Below, one piece after another: positions 57,745 through 64,000 of a DNA stretch of 64,000 nucleotides. The notes under the pieces are model-generated. The model searched no databases, was not told the origin of the DNA, and saw only the letters and a program-made list of their open reading frames with translations. How positions within the stretch are numbered: the stretch's first letter is position 1; each line of letters begins with the position of its first letter. Location of the stretch: contig BLSF01000016.1 in NCBI GenBank assembly GCA_012862575.1, forward strand, positions 186,001 through 250,000. Direction: 5' to 3'. The DNA is from Parietichytrium sp. I65-24A. Its lineage: Eukaryota; Sar; Bigyra; Thraustochytrida; Thraustochytriidae. The translations under genes were made by a program, and so were the position numbers.

Positions 57745-58853
57745 GCGCATCAAAACAAACAATTTTAACTTACAACTTTGAAAAGCAAGAGCTCCAACAG
57801 TGCTCGATTCCTGGCCTCAATGCTCGTCTATCATTTGTTCTGCGCACTAGTGATACAAGACAAGGGTTCGACGTTAGCGTCAGTTTAGTTCCACACAACC
57901 AGCCAGCCAGCCAGCCAGCCAGTCGCAATTCAAGACCCCATTCTGCCCCCCCCTTCGACCCTTCGTGCTTGCGTTCCTAGGTCTCTGCGTCAAGAGCATT
58001 TCCAGCCGCTTGAGATCAAATTGTCCCGAAGCAAGAACCGGGCGAAAAAGCGGGAACCGATATTGTGACATCGGCCAATCACTGGTCTACAAGTGTCTCC
58101 TGGTCAGAGCGCCAGAGCGGAAAATCGTCGAGTTCTCCACATGCGCACTTGTGCGCGAGCAACCCGGTTCTTCAGTTGTCGGATCTACGAGGGAGCGGGT
58201 CCAACTTGGAAAGAACCCACCCACCCACCAGGGAGTGATTGCATGCGTTGAGTTCTTTGACTCTGAAAATCTGCACCCCTCTCGTGGGCCTCGCCAGCAC
58301 CCCAGCTAAGCTCCATCGGACTACGCTCCGCCATAGTAAACTACTCGAGTACTCTTGATTACTAAATCCCACTAGTGTCTCTTCGGTTAGGGTTGGCCAC
58401 ATTGGGTCAGGGCCACTGCCCCTTTGGTTGCTAACTAGCCACCTCAGTAACTGCAATTAGTAGTCGCTCGGCCACGAGTTACAGCTAGCCGATTCGGTAT
58501 TACCTGCCATTACGCCCCTTCGCTACCAGCCACTAATTCCTTCTAACCCCGCGAGAGTAAGCTAGTCAGTCCTAACAAGAACGCGCTACCCTCTCCCTAG
58601 CGCAAAACGCTAGTGCTTGAGCGAAAAGAAGCCAAAAAAGCAAGGAAAAATAATAAAAAAAAGGCCGAAGAAAACCCAGGGAAAGGCCCCAGCGAGGCAA
58701 CCACAAACAAAAACAGAAAGTGTCCTCGCGCACACCCACGCCCACACCCACACCCACAAGCAGCGGTAGCAGTAGCAGTATCAAAGAGCAAGGTTTCGTC
58801 TTAAGCGTGTAGCGAGTAGCGAGTAGCGAGTAGCGTGTGGCTTGGTAGGCAAG
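57745..58853. other. Intergenic and 5' UTR of NDUFV1
   Basis: 1.1 kb, no gene. CAGC tetramer repeats (57899-57921), a CCCACAC tract (58734-58757), a GCAGTAGCA tract (58764-58775) and a GAGTAGC heptamer repeat (58814-58834) just before the start codon. Confidence 0.45.
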
Positions 58854-60344
58854 ATGATCGGCGGGAGCGCGAGGACCCTTGCGCGCAGGTGCGCGCAGTC
58901 TAGCGGCGGTCGGCGTCTTCTGTCGGATACTCCCCTGACGCGCACGTACGGCGGCCTGTCGGACCAGGACCGCATCTTCCAGAACCTGTACGGCGAGCAG
59001 GACTGGGCGCTGCGGGACGCGCAGAAGCGCGGGGACTGGTACAAGACCAAGGACCTTCTGTGGATGGGCCCCGACTGGATCGTGCAGGAGATCAAGGACT
59101 CCGGTCTGCGCGGGCGCGGCGGCGCAGGGTTCCCGTCGGGGCTCAAGTGGTCGTTCATGCCGAAGAAGAGCGACGGCAGACCGAGCTTCCTGCTGGTGAA
59201 CGCGGACGAGAGCGAGCCGGGCACGTGCAAGGACCGCGAGATCATGCGCAAGGAGCCGCACAAGCTGGTGGAAGGCTGCCTGGTGGCAGGGTTCGCGATG
59301 CGCGCCCGCGCGGCGTACATCTACATCCGCGGAGAGTTCTTCAACGAGGCCATCGTGCTGGACAAGGCCATCCACGAGGCGTACGAGGCTGGGCTGCTCG
59401 GCAAGAACGCGTGCGGCAGCGGCTACGACTTTGACGTGTACCTTCACCGCGGCGCTGGAGCGTACATCTGCGGCGAGGAAACCGCCACCATTGAGAGCCT
59501 CGAGGGCCGACCTGGCAAGCCGCGCCTGAAGCCGCCATTCCCAGCCGACACCGGCTTGTACGGGTGCCCGACCACCGTGACCAACGTGGAGACCGTGGCG
59601 GTGAGCCCAACGATCCTCAGGAGAGGCGCCGGGTGGTTCAGCGGCCTCGGCCGCAAGAATAACGCTGGTGTCAAGCTCTTCTGCATCTCTGGCCATGTCA
59701 ATAACCCAATCACTGTCGAGGAGGAGATGAGCATTCCGCTCAAGGACTTGATCGAGAAGCACTGCGGAGGAGTTCGCGGCGGCTGGAACAATCTGCAGGC
59801 CATTATCCCGGGCGGTTCCTCTGTGCCTCTCCTCAACAAGAAAGCTTGCGAGGAGGTCCTCATGGACTTTGACGACCTCAAGGCGCACGGCTCCGGTCTC
59901 GGAACTGCCGCAGTCACTGTATTCGACAAATCCATGGACATGGTCGCAGGAATTCGTCGCCTCGCCCACTTTTACCAGCACGAGTCCTGCGGACAGTGCA
60001 CTCCTTGCCGCGAGGGAACCCCTTGGCTGGAAGACGTGCTCAAGCGCATCGAGAACGGAAATGCAAACCGCCGCGAGATCCCTATGCTTGAGGAGATCAC
60101 CCGCCAGATCGAGGGCCACACCATTTGCGCTTTGGGAGATGCTGCTGCTTGGCCAGTCCAGGGACTGATCAAGGGATACATGGAGCATATGACCGAGCGC
60201 GCTGAGGCTGGTCCTGAGAACGCTCAGCGCATCGCCAAGGAGACCTTTCAGAAGAGCTGGACTGGTGCTCCACTGTCTAATACGGAGTGGATCCAGATGC
60301 ACGGCGAGGGCACCACATACAAGGCCTCAAAGGCATCTGCGTAA
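58854..60344 (+). CDS. NDUFV1: NADH dehydrogenase (complex I) 51-kDa flavoprotein subunit
   Basis: 496 residues from the first ATG at 58854. A mitochondrial presequence (Arg/Ser-rich, about residues 1-30) is followed by the FMN loop [13 protein letters not shown] (87-99), the NADH site [14 protein letters not shown] (116-129) and [12 protein letters not shown]. The 4Fe-4S N3 ligands lie in [14 protein letters not shown] plus the distal Cys of [13 protein letters not shown]. It is the NADH-oxidising entry point of complex I in the mitochondrial matrix. All ligands are present and length is standard. The first 600 bases are strongly GC3-rich compared with the 3' part, so codon bias changes along the gene. 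Confidence 0.97.
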   Translation: MIGGSARTLARRCAQSSGGRRLLSDTPLTRTYGGLSDQDRIFQNLYGEQDWALRDAQKRGDWYKTKDLLWMGPDWIVQEIKDSGLRGRGGAGFPSGLKWSFMPKKSDGRPSFLLVNADESEPGTCKDREIMRKEPHKLVEGCLVAGFAMRARAAYIYIRGEFFNEAIVLDKAIHEAYEAGLLGKNACGSGYDFDVYLHRGAGAYICGEETATIESLEGRPGKPRLKPPFPADTGLYGCPTTVTNVETVAVSPTILRRGAGWFSGLGRKNNAGVKLFCISGHVNNPITVEEEMSIPLKDLIEKHCGGVRGGWNNLQAIIPGGSSVPLLNKKACEEVLMDFDDLKAHGSGLGTAAVTVFDKSMDMVAGIRRLAHFYQHESCGQCTPCREGTPWLEDVLKRIENGNANRREIPMLEEITRQIEGHTICALGDAAAWPVQGLIKGYMEHMTERAEAGPENAQRIAKETFQKSWTGAPLSNTEWIQMHGEGTTYKASKASA

Positions 60345-61520
60345 ACGCTTTCAATTACGACCTCATCCCCCCACTCACCGGGCTCATGGCGCGGACCTGC
60401 TTTTTGTGGCATTCTGTTTGCCGCAAATCGCTTTCTTCTTTCATTTGCAGTCAATCATGTCCTTGGAAATACCACTTTTAAACTCAGTTTCATTCGGAAC
60501 AGCTAATACAAAAAATGCATAAACGTCAAGTTTAATTTTGAATGTGTTTGCCGTGTTGGCGCAAAAGTGTGTGTGATGCCACTCATCATGCGCTCCGCAT
60601 TCTCTTCTGCTCAAAAGCAGGAACACGAAAACCGACTGCCGACTGCCTGCTTCTCGGGGCGGTCTTTTGCTCCGGTCGCGGCATTAGCAGCTGGTCTTCT
60701 TCATCAGCAACAATGTCACGTTCATCTCGTTCGGTCGCGGCTCCATATGTCGTGGTTGCGAGTTCGTCCATGCATGGGAGTTTTCACATGTCAGAAGCGC
60801 TCTCTTCTCTTGGTGTTCAAATGAGCCTGCTGGCCCATGTCCCTGGACAGGCAGCTTCAATCTTCCCTGGGCCCCCTCGAGTCAGAGCAGCTCCAGCGAC
60901 GGAAACGTTTGGTCCCAGTGCCTATTTACTTACATTCGTGAGTATCAGTGAGTAGCAGTAGGACTATACAACTATGAATGAATGAATCAAAATTTGCAAA
61001 TTTTAGAATCGCTGAACCTCACTTCCGACCAATCCCACAGCTGTGAGTCTGATGGTGTGACACCAGTGTAAATGAGAAAGTACCGGTGACCAGACAAGCT
61101 GCCTGCCACTTGATGATTGCTATTTCGTGCTCCAATCTTCTCATCTTCATTCACATGTGAGCTGGAAAATCTTTCATCCAAAGTGTAAATTGAGTCGATT
61201 CAGCAATATTCACCAAAGTGTGCACTCCGATTTTGTGGGAACGATACCCAAGAGATTCTGGTGGGAAAGGAAAGATGAACTGACGCTTTGATTCGGTCTG
61301 GACACCAGAGGAGCGAAGGAAGTGCACAAGGAGGGCACGTATCACTGCAAGTTGCAGATTTTCACAGCGGTTTTCGAGGTGAGGTCGAAGGCTCGACATC
61401 TTTTCAGAATGCAGCAGACCCCAAACACAGACCCAAAGCATCAAACGCCAAACAAACAACAAGAACCAAACAAAAGCTCAACACCACAGCAATACCGATC
61501 GCTCCAATAGATTGTCAATC
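60345..61520. other. 3' flank of NDUFV1 and conserved upstream part of the duplicated unit
   Basis: From about 60770 this matches 62665-63438 in order and sequence (80-90%). On the minus strand both copies have short related frames, such as HVNEDEKIGARNSNH ... SGHRYFLIY ... LWDWSEVRFSDS at 60987-61181 and 62893-63087. These look like pieces of a once-coding minus-strand gene that no longer has one continuous frame, or exons of a gene I cannot join. The last 100 bases are an A/C-rich leader. Confidence 0.5.
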
Positions 61521-62114
61521 ATGAAGTCCATCTCAGCCGTTCTCGCTATCCTCGCCGTCGGAGCAGTTCGCGCGGCGCCGGGAGGCGACGTTCCTGTGCC
61601 ATCCATCAAGCCTGGCGACTTGGCGATTGCGGACAACCTGCGCGGGTCCAGAGTGCTCAACGACAGCAGCGACACATGGTGCACGTCGGGAACCACCATG
61701 ACTGTGGATGACATGACCGTGACCACGTCCAGCTCGAGCTATTACAAGAACTACGCCACTACTTGCTACACTTTCAACAGTGGAACGCACTACATGAAGT
61801 TCCAGCTCGATGACGACTCGGAGAACTATATGACCATCCTCGGAATCAAAGACCCAGAGGGAAGCAAATACTCGTGGGACGCTGCGTTCTACGGCGGCTG
61901 CACTGGTCCTTACAAGTTGGTCGTGGATGCCGATAGCGGTGACATTTCTCTATACCTGCTCCGCCAAACGTACTCTTACAAGGCTGGAAGCACAACATTC
62001 AGCTTCAGCTCAGGCGGAGACGACGTTTTGTCGTTCTTCGTATCATCGCAGAAATCTGGTGCAAAGGGAACCCTCCTCGAAGTCGGCGAAGGCGAGGGCG
62101 ACAGCACTTATTGA
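61521..62114 (+). CDS. Small secreted protein, copy 1
   Basis: 197 residues, ATG at 61521 (a TTG lies nine bases earlier). Signal peptide MKSISAVLAILAVGAVRAAP. The mature part is acidic and rich in Ser, Thr, Tyr and Gly (TTSSSSYYKNYATTCY, FSFSSGGDDVLSFF), with three Cys, and looks beta-rich. No family recognised; a wall or extracellular-matrix protein is possible. The 3' end is GEGEGDSTY. Confidence 0.8.
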   Translation: MKSISAVLAILAVGAVRAAPGGDVPVPSIKPGDLAIADNLRGSRVLNDSSDTWCTSGTTMTVDDMTVTTSSSSYYKNYATTCYTFNSGTHYMKFQLDDDSENYMTILGIKDPEGSKYSWDAAFYGGCTGPYKLVVDADSGDISLYLLRQTYSYKAGSTTFSFSSGGDDVLSFFVSSQKSGAKGTLLEVGEGEGDSTY

Positions 62115-63438
62115 GCAAAACATTGTGTATATCTCTTTATTTCGCGTGGCCTTATTTCGATTTTATCTTAAAAACAAAGCAATGAATACTTCAGCAAGTT
62201 AGCAAAACGAAGATTTTGTTTCATTTTTGGAAAGTCGTGCTCCTTGCTGCACGGAATATCTCCAGCGTGACCGATTCAAAGATGCAAAAGACTTTGGCCA
62301 TAGGAGTTGGATGCAATAAAGATTATCACCAAAAAACAAAAGAAAAAATAGAAGGGATTTTTCTAACAAAGTTGTATCATGTCTTTCACGTGTGAAAAAG
62401 TATTCGTGCGGAGAATAGAACGAGTGGAACATTCATCTCAAGAACGTAGTTCGGCTCCAGCAAAAATATTAATGCAAATTGTGCTTTATAAGCTTGTTTA
62501 ACTGATGCAGACCCAACCAGATGCCTTGCAAAGCGTCTTGAGGTACGCTTTGGGCAGTCCCGGCTGTATTTGTTGGCTCTCAGAGAGCAAGCAAAGGCTA
62601 TCTTCGAAGACGGTCTCAGCGAATTGTGGTTGCAAACTGATTGTCGAAAGTGTGCGTCAATTCGATGGGAAGTTGGATGTCGTCAGCCCTCTCTTCTCTC
62701 GGTGTCCAAATATCCCTGCTGACCCATATCCCTGGACAATCAATCCTCTTCGATTCCTCTTGGTCCTCCAGTGAGAACAGTTCCAACAATGGAAACATTG
62801 AGTGTGCGATGGCGTTCCATCACACAAACGGGTCCCAGTGACTACTTACGCTCGTGAATAGCAGCGAGGAGCAGTAGCACTACAACTACGACTCAGATTT
62901 TGCAAATTTGAGAATCGCTGAACCTCACTTCCGACCAATCCCACAGCTGAGAGTCTGATGGTGTGACACCAGCGTAAATGAGAAAGTACCGGTGACCAGA
63001 CAAGCTGCCTGGCACTCGATGATTGCTATTTCGTGCTCCAATCTTCTCATCTTCATTCACATGTGAGCTGGAAAAACTTTCATCCAAAGTGTCAATTTCG
63101 ACGATTCAGCGAGCTTCGTGAAGGTGTGCACTCGGATTTCGTGAGAACGATATTCAAGAGATTCTGGTGGGAAAGGAAAGATGAACTGACGCTTTGTTCG
63201 GTCTGAACACCAGAGGAGCGAAGGAAGTGCACAAGGAGAGCACGTATCACTGCAAGTTGCAGATTCTCACAGCGGTTTTCGAGGTCATGGAGACGATGAG
63301 GTCGAAGGCTCGACATCTTTTCAGAATGCAGCAGACCCCAAACACAGACTTAAAACATCGAACCTCAAACAAACAACAAGAACCAAACAAAAGCTCAACA
63401 CCTCAGCAAAAGCCCAACACCACAGCAAAATTTCAATT
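62115..63438. other. Spacer and conserved upstream part of duplicated unit 2
   Basis: 62115-62660 is AT-rich spacer with no gene. 62665-63438 repeats 60770-61520 with small indels, including the minus-strand frame pieces described there and a minus-strand CPGIWVSRDIWTPREER stretch near 62700-62745. Confidence 0.5.
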
Positions 63439-64000
63439 ATGAAGTCCATCTCAGCCGTTCTCGCTATCCTCGCTGTCGGAGCAGTTCGCGCGGCGCCGGG
63501 AGGCGATGTCCCTGTGCCATCTATCAAGCCTGGCGACTTGGCGATTGCGGACAACCTGCGCGGGTCCAGAGTGCTCGACGACAGCAGCGACACATGGTGC
63601 ACGTCAGGAACCACCATGACTGTGGATGACATGACCGTGACCACCTCCAGCTCGAGCTATTACAAGAACTACGCCACTACTTGCTACACTTTCAACAGTG
63701 GAACGCACTACATGAAGTTCCAGCTCGATGACGACTCGGAGAACTACATGACCATCCTCGGAATCAAAGACCCAGAGGGAAGCAAATACTCGTGGGACGC
63801 TGCGTTCTACGGCGGCTGCACTGGTCCTTACAAGTTGGTCGTGGATGCCGATAGCGGTGACATTTCTCTCTACCTGCTCCGCCAAACGTATTCGTACAAG
63901 GCTGGAAGCACAACATTCAGCTTCAGCTCAGGCGGAGACGACGTTTTGTCGTTCTTCGTATCATCGCAGAAATCTGGCGCAAAGGGAACCCTCCTCGAAG
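63439..64000 (+). CDS. Small secreted protein, copy 2 (cut by window end)
   Basis: 187 codons to the window edge, ATG at 63439. The protein is identical to copy 1 over the visible part except Asp for Asn in the VLNDSSDTW stretch. Nucleotide changes are few and mostly synonymous, fewer than in the shared upstream region, which points to gene conversion or strong constraint. Confidence 0.8.
   Translation, partial: MKSISAVLAILAVGAVRAAPGGDVPVPSIKPGDLAIADNLRGSRVLDDSSDTWCTSGTTMTVDDMTVTTSSSSYYKNYATTCYTFNSGTHYMKFQLDDDSENYMTILGIKDPEGSKYSWDAAFYGGCTGPYKLVVDADSGDISLYLLRQTYSYKAGSTTFSFSSGGDDVLSFFVSSQKSGAKGTLLE

Overview
This is nuclear DNA of a single-celled eukaryote. The evidence is spliceosomal introns (one gene with two, one with three), eukaryotic families (complex I 51-kDa subunit, NSRP1, ABCG half-transporter, AdoMetDC proenzyme, multi-domain adenylate kinase of the ciliary AK9 type) and Pol III tRNA genes ending in T-runs. 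Most genes are single-exon and densely packed. Intron poverty, moderate GC, a flagellum-type gene and bacterial-like enzymes would fit a heterotrophic stramenopile such as a thraustochytrid, but that placement is inference. No plastid gene is seen.

Layout: 1-7.6 kb holds a gene tail, two unrecognised genes (one coiled coil with two introns), a SWIM/RING/ZZ E3-ligase-like gene and a GAF histidine kinase with a receiver. 10-21.8 kb holds a Tudor-ankyrin protein, the AK9-like protein and a PH-domain protein. 21.9-24.3 kb is a minus-strand cluster of tRNA-Ser genes with a transposase relic, a candidate structured RNA and a contig join marked by N at 23,962. 24.4-35.5 kb holds a prolyl-4-hydroxylase-like protein, an NSRP1-like protein, a secreted Cys-rich protein, a TesB-type thioesterase, a small SH3-like protein, two more tRNA-Ser genes and AdoMetDC with a 44-codon upstream ORF.

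37.3-38.6 kb contains the most striking feature: five tRNA-Asp(GTC) genes that are circularly permuted. On the minus strand the 3' half precedes the 5' half, the two are joined by an 11-12 nt linker, and the break lies between positions 37 and 38. Each copy has its own T-run, and its leader and trailer pair to form a bulge-helix-bulge-like junction whose base pairs covary between copies. I know permuted tRNA genes from red and prasinophyte algae, a chlorarachniophyte nucleomorph and an archaeon, not from a tandem tRNA-Asp array like this.

39-64 kb holds a C5orf34-like gene, an aquaporin, a bacterial-type two-domain dCTP deaminase, a large membrane glycoprotein, a sterol desaturase-sulfotransferase fusion, an ABCG transporter, NDUFV1 and a recent tandem duplication of a small secreted protein gene. 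Several starts were moved to the first in-frame ATG because the longest open frames begin at non-ATG codons.
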